From Ktedonobacter robiniae (GTDB lineage Bacteria; Chloroflexota; Ktedonobacteria; Ktedonobacterales; Ktedonobacteraceae), in the NCBI RefSeq assembly GCF_016587375.1, contig NZ_BNJG01000001.1, forward strand, positions 1,364,001 through 1,428,000: a stretch of 64,000 nucleotides of DNA, read 5' to 3'. The number at the start of each line of letters is the position of its first letter. Positions within the stretch are counted from its first letter, which is position 1. Positions 15,827 through 24,677 of the stretch are shown piece after piece. The notes below the pieces were generated by a model that saw nothing but the letters and a program-made list of their open reading frames with translations, made no database searches and was not told where the DNA came from. Position numbers and translations under genes: made by a program.

Positions 15827-16396
15827 CTACCGCCAGAAAGGGAAGGTATAGCCACGCCTCTGGAGCACATCGCGAAACCAGGTCACGGGATCCTGGTTCT
15901 TGGACTCGGTATGGCTATCGGCGAGAAAGAAGCGAGCATACAGGGGCAATGAGGAGCCAATTCGCTCCAATAGGAGATCGATCCGCTCCTCAGCGTGCTG
16001 CCACCGGCCTTTACGGGCGCCCAGGCGCCAGCTATTATACGCCTCATCGTGCAGTTCGATAATATCTAGCAAGACAGGATCATGGATATAGCGCTCAGAG
16101 AACTTGCGCGCGATATAGGCATGGTGATTGGTACCGATTTTAGGGCGTGATTCATCCACGCGATATTTAAAGGCATCATGGGTCAATGCAATCAGACGAA
16201 GTGCACACCGCTCCTGCGCGGTCGGTGGAGGTTGTTGTCGCTCGATATTCGCAAGCACATCGGTGATATGAAATTTAACGGGTCCCTCAAGATGACCGGT
16301 TCGCGGTATCCCCCATTCCACACCGGTCTGCCACTCGGGGTCTTCAGCAATTTGGCGCTCCAGGGCAGTTTCCAGGGCAAAAGGTAGTGAAATCAT
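15827..16396 (-). CDS. HD-like phosphohydrolase-fold protein
   Basis: 189 residues from ATG 16394-16396 behind GTCTGGGAGGGCC (a longer start at 16432 lacks a site). His/Asp motifs occur in HD-domain order: VKFHITDVL, then LIALTHDAFKY (the HD dyad), NHHAYIAR and DIIELHDEAYN. This suggests a metal-dependent HD hydrolase of unknown substrate. The C-terminal part (~130-189) is Arg/Trp-rich. It is on the same strand as the FemAB-like gene, 41 bp after the restored end of that gene, and may share its transcript. Confidence 0.65.
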   Translation of the reverse strand: MISLPFALETALERQIAEDPEWQTGVEWGIPRTGHLEGPVKFHITDVLANIERQQPPPTAQERCALRLIALTHDAFKYRVDESRPKIGTNHHAYIARKFSERYIHDPVLLDIIELHDEAYNSWRLGARKGRWQHAEERIDLLLERIGSSLPLYARFFLADSHTESKNQDPVTWFRDVLQRRGYTFPFWR

Positions 16397-16463
16397 GGCC
16401 CTCCCAGACTCATTGATGGGTACAAAATACATCAGAATTATGAGATAAATTGGCTGGCAAGCT

Positions 16464-17483
16464 TCATGGCCAGAGGATGATAATTATATTGGTAGCCTCC
16501 CACAAATTGTACAACACGTCCACCCCAACCGCGCTTGAAACGGTATACACCCGCCATTGCCTCTTCTTCATTGTCTGTGTCAGGAATACCCAGAAATCAT
16601 AGCTTACGGCTCCACAGCCCCTGGCCCAGCGAATCGCCTCCCACTGCAAGAGGTAATTGGGCATGAGCTGACGCTTTTCATTGCTTGAAGCACCATACAT
16701 GTAAATCCCTTCGCGCGCATACAGCGAGACAAAGATGCCAGCCAGGAGTTGTCCCTCATGCTCGGCCAGGAAGAGGCGCAGGTGCTCATCTGGATGAAAG
16801 CATTGCCAGGCTCGCTGGTAGTACTGCAACGTATGAATCCCAAAGCTGTCACGCTCACTGGTCGTCTGCATTAAGGCATACCAGGCATCGACATCTTCCA
16901 GTGTTTGCGCGACACGCACCGTCACGCCACGCTTACGCGCCAGGCGTACATTATACCGCCACTTCTCCTTCATTTGCGCCAACAGCGTCTCTTCTGAGGG
17001 TGTCACGTCCAGGGTAATCGTGCGCAAAGGCTGCACTGCAGGAACAGACTCCATTCCGGTACGCGCAAAATAGCTCTGAGCCCAGGAACCTGCTGGCGAA
17101 TCAGCCTCCAGGTTACACTCTACACGTAACGCCATGGCCCCCTGTTGGCGCAAGAAGGCATGCAAATGTGTAAAAAAGGTCTCGCATAGTTCTGGCTGCG
17201 ACCAATCGAGCACTGGACCGCGAGGGATATATGCCAGGTGTCCCAGGCGTGCAGGCACACGCGAAACCGTACGTTGCAGGACCTGCGCGGCCGCGACGAT
17301 CCGCTGTTGCTCATCAAAGAGCGCCAGGCGCAGAGGGCGCCAGTTCGGCGACGTTTTCAGCTCTCCCCAGTTCCAACTTTGCAGGAGATGACCATAGGTA
17401 TGTTCGGCTACAAAGCGTTCCCATTGACAACCTTCAGCGGACGCAAGGGGGCGCAAGGTATACCTTTGAACAAGAGATGACAT
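16464..17483 (-). CDS. FemAB/FemX-type aminoacyltransferase, frameshifted near the C-terminus
   Basis: ATG behind GTTGGAGCGCTTACC. GNAT-like double-domain fold of the Fem family, which adds amino acids to peptidoglycan precursors from aminoacyl-tRNA: LLQSWNWGELK near residue 35, MKEKWRYNVRLARKRGVTV in the middle, then SYDFW near the end. After SYDFW the frame departs from the family. In the next frame the conserved ending appears: GIPDTDNEEEAMAGVYRFKR, then GWGGRVVQFVGGY and PLAMKLASQF, stopping at 16438. One missing G in the run at 16589-16591 explains this. The restored protein would be ~348 residues. It is a real mutation or a sequencing error. Confidence 0.85.
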   Translation of the reverse strand: MSSLVQRYTLRPLASAEGCQWERFVAEHTYGHLLQSWNWGELKTSPNWRPLRLALFDEQQRIVAAAQVLQRTVSRVPARLGHLAYIPRGPVLDWSQPELCETFFTHLHAFLRQQGAMALRVECNLEADSPAGSWAQSYFARTGMESVPAVQPLRTITLDVTPSEETLLAQMKEKWRYNVRLARKRGVTVRVAQTLEDVDAWYALMQTTSERDSFGIHTLQYYQRAWQCFHPDEHLRLFLAEHEGQLLAGIFVSLYAREGIYMYGASSNEKRQLMPNYLLQWEAIRWARGCGAVSYDFWVFLTQTMKKRQWRVYTVSSAVGVDVLYNLWEATNIIIILWP

Positions 17484-17596
17484 GGTAAGCGCTCCAACTT
17501 TCCCAACACAAAAACTCCAACTGTATTACCTATCATACCATGTTGAACGAGGGAGTAGGCTTATTATGGCAGGGCGCCCAGAGCTAAAGTTACACA

Positions 17597-17605
17597 TGCT
17601 ATAAT
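17597..17605 (+). promoter_or_regulatory. Extended -10 promoter for the trkA-like pair
   Basis: TGCTATAAT, an extended -10 element with a perfect hexamer, ~58 bp upstream of the first TrkA-type gene. No good -35 is seen, as is usual for extended -10 promoters. Confidence 0.6.
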
Positions 17606-17662
17606 ACAAACTGGTTATCACCTACATCCCAAAAGCGGTCTCTGACCGACAGGAGGCATTCC

Positions 17663-18067
17663 GTGAAAATTGTCATCCTTGGCTGTGGACGCGTTGGCGC
17701 GACATTAGCCACGCAGCTTGACAAAGCAGGACACCATGTCGTAGTTATCGACAACAATAGCGACTCATTTCATCGTCTCAACAGCGACTTTCATGGCGAG
17801 ACTATCATCGGAAGTGGGGTAGATGAAGATGTATTGCGCCGAGCTGGCCTGGCTGAGGCTGATGCCTTTGCAGCTGTTACCAACGGCGACAATCGCAACA
17901 TCATGGCTAGCCAGATAGCCAAAGAGATTTTCCACGTACGTAAAGTGGTATGCCGTATTTATGATCCCATTCGCCAGAGCACATACAACGAACTGGGCAT
18001 CGAGGCCATCTGCCCAACCATTGTTGGCGCAGATCTGATGTTCCACGCGCTCATGAATACCAAGTAA
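17663..18067 (+). CDS. trkA: TrkA-N (RCK) NAD-binding K+ channel/transporter regulator
   Basis: 134 residues, GTG start behind CGACAGGAGGCATTCC. Rossmann fold with ILGCGRVGATLATQLDKAGH at the N-terminus, the acidic end of beta2 (VVVIDNN) and GSGVDEDVLRRAGLAEADAF, the RCK pattern that binds NAD(H) or ATP. It has only the TrkA-N domain and lacks TrkA-C, so it probably pairs with the full TrkA-type protein encoded 82 bp downstream. The membrane subunit (TrkH/KtrB) is not in the window. Confidence 0.88.
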   Translation: MKIVILGCGRVGATLATQLDKAGHHVVVIDNNSDSFHRLNSDFHGETIIGSGVDEDVLRRAGLAEADAFAAVTNGDNRNIMASQIAKEIFHVRKVVCRIYDPIRQSTYNELGIEAICPTIVGADLMFHALMNTK

Positions 18068-18149
18068 GCTCGTTTTCCAGGTATACCAACCGTCATAGGG
18101 CGAAATGCCTGTGGCATAAACAGAAGAAAAAGATAGAGGCAGAAGGACT

Positions 18150-18809
18150 ATGTATATCATCGTTGGAGGTGGTGGCGACGTTGGCTACTACCTGACCCGC
18201 AACCTACTTAGCAGAGGGCACGAGGTGCTACTCCTTGAGAAATCGTCGAACCGTGTGCAAACCCTTAGCGAGGAGTTAGGGCAATCCGTCATAAAAGGTG
18301 ACGCCTGCGAAGCACGCATAATGGAGGAGGCCGGGGCCCAACGCGCGGATGTTGTCATCGCCGTCACTGGTGAGGATGAAGACAACCTGGTCATCTGTCA
18401 GATGGCAAAGAAACGCTTCAATGTCACCCGCACCATCGCCCGCCTCAACAACCCCAAGCACGAGGAGCTATTCCAGAAGTTGGGCATCGATGTCACTATC
18501 AGCCCGACCAAGGCCATTCTCTCACTTATCGAGAGCGAGCTTCCGGGACCACACTTCATCCCGCTGATGACACTGAAGAAAGCAGGACTGGAGATCGTGG
18601 CGCTCAACGTTCCCCCGCTCTCGCCAGTTTCCGGAAAAAAGCTCAGCCAGGTACATCTGCCGCGCAAAAGCACGCTAGCCCTGATCATGCGCGGGAATGA
18701 GCCCCTCTTCCCCACCGCAGACACTGAGCTGCAAGAAAATGATGAAGTCTATGCCCTGCTCAGCAGCGAGGGCGAAGAAGAGCTACGCAAGATCTTTGGC
18801 AATTCGTAA
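18150..18809 (+). CDS. trkA: TrkA family K+ uptake regulator, TrkA-N plus TrkA-C
   Basis: 219 residues, ATG behind AGAGGCAGAAGGACT. N-terminal RCK domain (IIVGGGGDVGYYLTRNLLSR, VIKGDACEARIMEEAGAQRA) and a C-terminal RCK_C/TrkA-C domain (~135-215; SPVSGKKLSQVHLPRKSTLA, ENDEVYALLSSE). Second gene of a two-gene unit with the shorter TrkA-N protein. Together they would form the cytosolic gating ring of a K+ transporter whose pore gene is elsewhere. A long terminator follows. Confidence 0.9.
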   Translation: MYIIVGGGGDVGYYLTRNLLSRGHEVLLLEKSSNRVQTLSEELGQSVIKGDACEARIMEEAGAQRADVVIAVTGEDEDNLVICQMAKKRFNVTRTIARLNNPKHEELFQKLGIDVTISPTKAILSLIESELPGPHFIPLMTLKKAGLEIVALNVPPLSPVSGKKLSQVHLPRKSTLALIMRGNEPLFPTADTELQENDEVYALLSSEGEEELRKIFGNS

Positions 18810-18852
18810 TCGCCCGACTCTGGTCCTCTTTGGTCCTCTAAAAGGGGCCTTT

Positions 18853-18917
18853 CTGGATAGAAGCGTGATGGACCCTGGCTGCCGCAGGCAGCCAGGGTCC
18901 ATCACGCTTCTATCCAG
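18853..18917. terminator. Terminator with a 30-bp perfect stem
   Basis: Arms 18853-18882 and 18888-18917 around a 5-nt loop, between the trkA unit and the convergent AI-2E family gene. Confidence 0.8.
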
Positions 18918-18965
18918 GCGAGCGCCGCAAGCGCCAAGAGTCAAACCTGGAATATGTAAATGGGG

Positions 18966-20279
18966 TTAACGAGAGGAGGGCGGCGTCGTCTCTGGCCCTC
19001 TCTCAGGTGTCTTCTTCTTCTCCTCCTCCTGCTCAACCTCGTAGAGCAATTCCGAGTAGGAGATCTCACCTGAAGGCGACTCAGAGGTGACCTCTGGTCT
19101 TTCTCCACTACCACCGGGAGAACGCGTCTGCTGGGCAGGCCGTTTATGTAACAACTGCCCATTTGGGCGACGTATCGTCCAGGGGGCACGTTTGCGAGCC
19201 AGAATCTGGTCCGCGCTCTCGCCTCTGGCCGAGCGGTAAATGCTCGCCACTACCACCCAGAGCGCCGCAACGACAGGTGTTGCCAACAAGGCTCCAAAGA
19301 CCCCAAAGAGCTGGGCACCAACCAGCAGCGAGAGAATAGCCGCCACTGGATGCAGGCCCACTGCGTGACCCACAATACGCGGCCCCAGGATATTACTCTC
19401 AATGACCTGGAGCGCAATAAAGCACCCGGCAACAATTAATGTACGCGGGAAAGGATCTGGCAGAAGCAACGAGAGCAGCAGTGGCGTAATCGACGCCAGA
19501 GCAGGCCCCACCATGGGAATGGTCTCAAAGAGAAAGGCCAGCACACCACAGATCAGGGCATACTTCCCCAGCGGAGGATTGACGGCACAAATGACACCAA
19601 CCAGGATCCCAACGATAACGGCCAGCGTTAACTGTCCACGAATATAGTTGCCCACGACCCGCGAGAGTGCATCTTCAAAGAGCAACACATTAGGCAGAAA
19701 ACGCTTAGGCGAGAGACTCACCAGGCTATCGCGAATGCGTTTCCCGTCAACCGTGAGATAGAAGCTCAAGACCACAATCAGAAAGATATTGATAAGTGCA
19801 TTCACAAGCACAGTCACAAAACTCAGCGCGTTATTTGTCAGCGTAAACGCAAACTCGTTCGCCTTACTCTGTATGCTTGTGATGGTATCGTCAATATTTT
19901 TCTGCGGAATCTTGATATCATGGAGGTAATTAATGAAATTCTTATAATTCTCAGGTAGCGCGTTGGCATAATTCTTAATGGTATCTGAAAATGCCAACGA
20001 TTGCACAATCAAATTAGCCGCGAGGAGATAGGTCAGGTAACCCAAAGCCCCAAGTACAACTACATAGACAAGCAGCGTCGCGACCGCTCGTGGAACATGA
20101 TACTTCACCAGGAAATTTACCAGCGGCGTTAATAAGAAGGCCACTGCCATTGAAAGTAAAAGAATAATAATCGCATCGACAAACTGGCCTAAGAGTGCCC
20201 AGGTCGTGCTAAAGATAAGGCCAACGCAGATAATACAGATGAGAATATCACGTGTGCGTTGCCAGTTAATTTGACCCAT
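18966..20279 (-). CDS. AI-2E transporter family (PerM/YdiK-type) membrane protein
   Basis: 437 residues, ATG behind TTAGTGCATATTAAAGG-like AAAGGGGACAAAAGGCT. About eight hydrophobic helices with the family core in the second half (GILVGVICAVNPPLGKYALI, IPMVGPALASITPLLLSLL, LGPRIVGHAVGLHPVAAILS). Family members are permeases of uncertain substrate; some export small molecules or act as Na+/H+ antiporters, and the AI-2 role is not general. The C-terminal ~90 residues form a charged, Pro/Ser/Glu-rich cytoplasmic tail (EQEEEKKKTPERGPE) of unknown role. Monocistronic. Confidence 0.88.
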   Translation of the reverse strand: MGQINWQRTRDILICIICVGLIFSTTWALLGQFVDAIIILLLSMAVAFLLTPLVNFLVKYHVPRAVATLLVYVVVLGALGYLTYLLAANLIVQSLAFSDTIKNYANALPENYKNFINYLHDIKIPQKNIDDTITSIQSKANEFAFTLTNNALSFVTVLVNALINIFLIVVLSFYLTVDGKRIRDSLVSLSPKRFLPNVLLFEDALSRVVGNYIRGQLTLAVIVGILVGVICAVNPPLGKYALICGVLAFLFETIPMVGPALASITPLLLSLLLPDPFPRTLIVAGCFIALQVIESNILGPRIVGHAVGLHPVAAILSLLVGAQLFGVFGALLATPVVAALWVVVASIYRSARGESADQILARKRAPWTIRRPNGQLLHKRPAQQTRSPGGSGERPEVTSESPSGEISYSELLYEVEQEEEKKKTPERGPETTPPSSR

Positions 20280-20801
20280 AGCCTTTTGTCCCCTTTAGTG
20301 CATATACATTCTCTATTAGTACGCAGGCACGCAGATGTATTGTGACATGTTTCCTACCAGGCAACAAGAGTTTGCCTATTAAATGCAGAAACAAGCAAAA
20401 GTAGCTTCTGTTTTCAGATTACCATGTTCTGGAGACACAGAAAAGAGGGAAGAGAGGCTTTTTTTGTCTCCAGAATGAACAAATAGCCATTCTTTACCGA
20501 TAAAGGCTAGGGAAAGAGTTCTATATGATTAGACGAAGCGGCATGTATGGCTTAGAATACAGGAGTGTTGTGTAAAATAAAAATAGGAACCATAACAGCA
20601 CAGCTTGAAACTTTTGGCGCTTCCGTTTCGTCATACCCTTGAAGCAGTCCAGGAGAACCATCCCAAAGCCACAAAGGGATGCGAAGACCTAAAGCACAAA
20701 GTTTCAGCCATGTTCAGCTCGCTCATATATATCGGTTATCACAATAACAAGAGTTCGCTGCTGTTTTTCCCACAAAACAGCCTGGAGAAGGGGACGGATT
20801 A
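20280..20801. other. Intergenic region with an 11-bp inverted repeat
   Basis: 522 bp. It holds an inverted repeat with arms 20427-20437 and 20465-20475 (TTCTGGAGACA / TGTCTCCAGAA) and a T-run just before the second arm. A 65-codon frame at 20605-20802 has no ribosome binding site and no recognisable sequence, so it is not called. Upstream signals for the 20802 gene must lie here. Confidence 0.5.
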
Positions 20802-21113
20802 GTGGACGCAACAACCGCCATCACATCGATGAACGACACGACGCATATGTTGATGACCTGGACGCTTGTTGGGCTACTCTTAGCCTGGATGATCGTTTTT
20901 GCCTGCCTGGCTCTTCGTAGAGGTGCAAAGCAGGTCGAACATGCGCCCATGCCTTCAACGACTATAACTCCCACACCAGTCTCCGTTGCACCAAAGAAGT
21001 TGCATGTTATAGCGGTCCAACCCGTGACCCCCAGGCCTGCCTACCAGGCCAGGGAGCAGAAAATAGCGCACACGCAAGCGGTGCTTTTTGAGCATACGAG
21101 TGCTGTACGCTAA
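20802..21113 (+). CDS. Small single-pass membrane protein, unknown
   Basis: 103 residues with a GTG start behind GAGAAGGGGACGGATTA; an ATG ten codons later lacks a site. One transmembrane helix at residues ~17-40 (MTWTLVGLLLAWMIVFACLA), followed by a Thr/Pro-rich linker and a basic tail. No domain recognised. It is transcribed alone and ends in a bidirectional terminator shared with the next gene. Confidence 0.6.
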   Translation: MDATTAITSMNDTTHMLMTWTLVGLLLAWMIVFACLALRRGAKQVEHAPMPSTTITPTPVSVAPKKLHVIAVQPVTPRPAYQAREQKIAHTQAVLFEHTSAVR

Positions 21114-21156
21114 GCGTCCAGGGTTCTCTATCAAGAACAATCGAGAAAAACTGTAC

Positions 21157-21181
21157 AAGGCAGGCTATGGCAGCCTGCCTT
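21157..21181. terminator. Bidirectional terminator, 10-bp stem
   Basis: AAGGCAGGCT / AGCCTGCCTT around a 5-nt loop, between convergent genes and followed by T-rich sequence on the plus strand. Confidence 0.75.
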
Positions 21182-21193
21182 TACTTTTACTGG

Positions 21194-22015
21194 CTATTTG
21201 GCTTGTAGGTTTTCATTGGGCCTTTGAGGGCGGAAAGCATCATTCTCGTTAATAAAAATAATCTGCGTATCCTGAATATGGACAATCATATCGGGCTTGC
21301 CATCGCCATTCTCGTCCACAAAAGACAATGTGGCAGGGGTAAGATCCTGGTTAGGGCCAATTAAATCAGGGCCAATATAAATCTTTGCCTTCGAACAATC
21401 GCCTGCAGGACACTCAATAATCTCTATCTTACGGTTCATATTTAAGGCTATGAAATGACTGGGTTGTGCGCTTGAGTCATTATTATGTCCAACGACATAA
21501 TCTATCTGAGACGTACGAGGACGTCCATAATGCCAATCATCCTGCGTCACCTGCCACCAGTTGGATAAAAACGTTAAGGCAAACCACCCCAGAACCATAA
21601 CAACCAGAAGAATACCAATATATACAAGTAAATGAGGGTGCTGCCCTGATAGATGCTTTCCTCGAAGAAGAGGACCTTTCCCTGGTCCCAACACATCCTC
21701 TGTATCAACCACGTGCCGACGCCCAGTCGATACCGCTGGCGTACGCCCCTGGGTCACCGCCGTCCGGCGCGGAGGAACCTTGCCAGTTGACGCAAGGCGC
21801 ACGCTCTGGCTTGAGGCCTGTACATCTGCGGGGGCACGACCAGTCTCCGACTTGACATCGCTATGATAACGGCGCACGCTCTTAGGCATACGACCGGGCA
21901 ATTCATCATCATACTCATCATCAAAAAAATCGCGGCTTGCTACCTGCTGTTCACGAATATGCTGGGAACCTTTCGCTGACATGCGTCCACCACGCGCTGT
22001 GTAACTCTGCTCCAC
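21194..22015 (-). CDS. Single-pass membrane protein with FG-GAP-like C-terminal domain
   Basis: 273 residues from GTG 22013-22015 (AGGAGAGGACGGTACCAAT upstream); the ORF continues upstream, but its ATG at 22108 lies inside the promoter. The cytoplasmic part (~1-135) is disordered and charged (DFFDDEYDDELPGRMPKSV) with Ser/Thr/Arg-rich stretches, a plausible kinase substrate region. One transmembrane helix (~139-162; LLVYIGILLVVMVLGWFALT). The outer domain ends in LSFVDENGDGKPDMIVHI, a DxDxDG calcium-loop pattern as in FG-GAP/VCBS propeller repeats. Function unknown. Confidence 0.7.
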   Translation of the reverse strand: MEQSYTARGGRMSAKGSQHIREQQVASRDFFDDEYDDELPGRMPKSVRRYHSDVKSETGRAPADVQASSQSVRLASTGKVPPRRTAVTQGRTPAVSTGRRHVVDTEDVLGPGKGPLLRGKHLSGQHPHLLVYIGILLVVMVLGWFALTFLSNWWQVTQDDWHYGRPRTSQIDYVVGHNNDSSAQPSHFIALNMNRKIEIIECPAGDCSKAKIYIGPDLIGPNQDLTPATLSFVDENGDGKPDMIVHIQDTQIIFINENDAFRPQRPNENLQAK

Positions 22016-22078
22016 ATTGGTACCGTCCTCTCCTAATGCTAGCGAAACGAACTTTTGTTCCAAAGCCTTATGGTCCAC

Positions 22079-22108
22079 ATAGTACACTAGAACAAAGGTA
22101 CTTGTCAA
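22079..22108 (-). promoter_or_regulatory. Promoter of the FG-GAP-like membrane protein gene
   Basis: TTGACA (22103-22108) and TACTAT (22079-22084) on the minus strand, 18-bp spacer. This placement excludes the upstream ATG as a start and supports GTG at 22015. Confidence 0.65.
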
Positions 22109-22194
22109 CTGACTTTCCTGCCCTTTTTTGCTATTTTCGCTATTTTTATGTTTTTTTTAATAACTTTGCGTTGGCAACGCTTCAGAGAGGGCCC

Positions 22195-22249
22195 ATAGGA
22201 AATAGGGTGGTGGCAATGCCTGAGGCATTGCCACCACCCTATTTCCTAT
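22195..22249. terminator. Terminator with a 26-bp perfect stem
   Basis: Arms 22195-22220 and 22224-22249, 3-nt loop, followed on the minus strand by A/T-rich sequence with a run of eight A/T. Downstream of the SARP-AAA gene. Confidence 0.8.
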
Positions 22250-22294
22250 ACAAGCAAACTATATTGGAGCGAGAAATTCTGAGTAATCCCTGGT

Positions 22295-24349
22295 CTAGTC
22301 GTAACATTGGGCAAGGTAACACGCTAACAGAGGTGGACGAAACTCATAGTGAATAGCATCTCCCATACCATCTTCGGCCAGTAAGCCTGCCTGGAGTGAT
22401 TCTTCCAGTACATCCAGGATCTCGTCCTCATCATACTCTGCCCCAAGCTGAAGCACCTGTTGCAGGGTAAAAGCACTTCCCAGGCGAGCGCACTTGCGCA
22501 AGAGCCGCTGGCTGCATAGGCTCAAGCGACAGAAACGCTGCTCAAGGATCGCTACGATAGAGCGAGGCAAGGTCACCTGGCTGTCTCCTGCGCTTCTCTG
22601 TGACAGGTTCCTTGCTTTCCTGCCTAGAGCAGCGGCAAGCTCCCAGGCCAGAAAAGGATTGCCACCCACCTGCTTCTTAATGTCGGCAACCAGCGAGGAT
22701 GGTACGTGAGCCAGCAGATCTTCAATCTGTCCATCCCCAAGGGCTTGTAATCGCACCAGTTGTACTAGTTGATCGCGACGCAAGTCCGCAATGAGTGTTT
22801 GCAATACTTGATTCCGCATTAACTCAGCAGTTAGACAGGTCACCATAACCGCGATAGGACGCTTACACAAACGTCGTACAAGATAACATAACAACTCAAT
22901 ACTTTCACGATCAAACCAGTGAGCATCATCAAACACAATGAGCAAAGGTTTTTGACCACAACTAGCGTCGAGCCATTTCAGCAGGTCCTCACGCAGAGAG
23001 AAACACTCCTGCTCATGCAAGAGCGACTCCACGGCGGCCAGGGTTACATACTCCCGTTGCCACCTGGACAACACTTGTGTCTGCGAATTTTTGTTTACTA
23101 TGTGCGTCTCGCTATGCTGGGGGAGAAGTTCGCTCTCGCGCAAGAGACGAAGCACATCTAGCCAGGCATGATAGGGAGTGGCACATTGCTCCTCCAATAC
23201 TTTATTCCACAAAACCACCCAACCTAGTTCTTGCGCATACTGGCTCACCTCTTCGGCGAGGTGTGTCTTGCCCATGCCCGCCTCACCCGTTAACAGGAAC
23301 ATATGGGGAGTAAGAGACGGAGCTTGCTGAAGAGAATGGAGCGTACGACACAACTCCTCATACTCCTGCTCACGCCCTACCAGTTCTGGTCTGGATGCAC
23401 GATCTTTCAGGTTCCACGTCGTCCTGACCAAAGATGGGATCTGAGCAAGAAAAACATCCTCAGACAAGGCATAAGGAGCCGTACCAGAGCGTAGCGATGA
23501 GATAGGTTGAGCAAGCGCAGATAAGGGTGAAGAGAACGTGGCTGGGGCCTGCATCTTCTTGCAGACAGAGGCATAGAGTTGCCGCGTCTCGACAAGTGGT
23601 TCGGTCCCGTAGAGTTTCGCCAACTTGGTGACCAGGCATTGATAGACATGCGCGGCCTCTGCGGGCCGTTCCAGGCGTACCAGAGCGTGCATAAGACGGC
23701 GCACGGCAGCCTCATGGGCAGGGTCGACAGTAATCAAGCGTTCCAAGACCTCGATTTCTTCAGGCCATGCACTCCGTGCCTCGTAGACATCGGCGAGCAT
23801 GAGCAAAAGACCAATCCATTTGCGCTGCAAAGTGCTACGCCGTGCCTGTGCCCACGAGAGCGTTCGCTCCTCCGCTAAAAATTCACCCTTGTAGAGCTGT
23901 GCCGCCTGTAAGAGAAGATGCTCTCTGGACTGAGCGTCCTGAGCTGCGTATGCCAGGCGCAGCCATTCCTCAAACGCATCCGCGTCTACCCACACCTGGC
24001 GTTGCTGAGCAAGCATAAAAATATCATGTTCCAGGCGCAACAATTGTGAGTTTGCGGGTCGCTCCAGTTCAGGTTCCAACACCTGGCGCAATCCATGCAC
24101 GGCGGTATTAAGACGATTAGCAGAGTTACCCACATCCAGTTCAGGCCAGAGCGCCTCCATCAGCTGCTCGCGCCCCATCATACGCGAGGTTTGACTTACC
24201 ATACAAGCAAAGAGTGAGCGCACGCGTCTCTGTTGCCATCCCATCTCACTGACCGTTTCCCATCCCTGACTACGCCATCTTTCCAGGCAGCATTGCCCAA
24301 GCAGATAGATACGCACAAGTGGAACGTTCCTGTTAGCTGCATCCTTCAT
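22295..24349 (-). CDS. SARP/BTAD-type transcriptional regulator with AAA ATPase domain
   Basis: 684 residues, ATG behind GGCAGTGAGAGGTA. Residues ~10-115: OmpR-like DNA-binding domain (LLGQCCLERW, QQRRVRSLFACMV, NSANRLNTAVHGLRQVL). Residues ~120-270: bacterial transcriptional activation domain of TPR-like helices (VDADAFEEWLRLA, ALVRLERPAEAAHVYQCLV). Residues ~320-600: STAND/AAA_16 ATPase with LTGEAGMGKT (Walker A) and LLIVFDDAHW (Walker B). It stops after the ATPase and lacks the long TPR region of AfsR/MalT relatives. No obvious regulated gene is next to it. Confidence 0.85.
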   Translation of the reverse strand: MKDAANRNVPLVRIYLLGQCCLERWRSQGWETVSEMGWQQRRVRSLFACMVSQTSRMMGREQLMEALWPELDVGNSANRLNTAVHGLRQVLEPELERPANSQLLRLEHDIFMLAQQRQVWVDADAFEEWLRLAYAAQDAQSREHLLLQAAQLYKGEFLAEERTLSWAQARRSTLQRKWIGLLLMLADVYEARSAWPEEIEVLERLITVDPAHEAAVRRLMHALVRLERPAEAAHVYQCLVTKLAKLYGTEPLVETRQLYASVCKKMQAPATFSSPLSALAQPISSLRSGTAPYALSEDVFLAQIPSLVRTTWNLKDRASRPELVGREQEYEELCRTLHSLQQAPSLTPHMFLLTGEAGMGKTHLAEEVSQYAQELGWVVLWNKVLEEQCATPYHAWLDVLRLLRESELLPQHSETHIVNKNSQTQVLSRWQREYVTLAAVESLLHEQECFSLREDLLKWLDASCGQKPLLIVFDDAHWFDRESIELLCYLVRRLCKRPIAVMVTCLTAELMRNQVLQTLIADLRRDQLVQLVRLQALGDGQIEDLLAHVPSSLVADIKKQVGGNPFLAWELAAALGRKARNLSQRSAGDSQVTLPRSIVAILEQRFCRLSLCSQRLLRKCARLGSAFTLQQVLQLGAEYDEDEILDVLEESLQAGLLAEDGMGDAIHYEFRPPLLACYLAQCYD

Positions 24350-24677
24350 TACCTCTCACTGCCTTTCCAAACATAGGCACGGGGGAGATAGCGCGCCTAT
24401 CCCTGCATGCAAAATACAGCACGATACGTCTACAGTACATGACGACCTGTCCTGCTAAAAGCCCAGCCTTTCTTCCGCTGTCAAAGATAAACTCAAGCTT
24501 GATATACTCTCGTATGTATCGTATTCAGGGGAGGGCTTTCTCATCTTTAAAAGTATAAATACATCCGAATAAATTCGCAAGGTGAAGTATGGCAGGTGTT
24601 TAATCTGCATAGTAAATGATGAAGTACCTATATGCCGCAGAGAAAGTGTTGAGAAGAAAGAATCTGGGACGTTGCTA
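24350..24677. other. Intergenic region, nothing seen
   Basis: 328 bp between two minus-strand genes. It should contain the promoter of the SARP-AAA gene. No strong hairpin or conserved motif noticed. Confidence 0.4.

Noticed and set aside
20605..20802. 65-codon frame upstream of the small membrane protein
   Set aside because: No ribosome binding site and no recognisable sequence; likely leader DNA.
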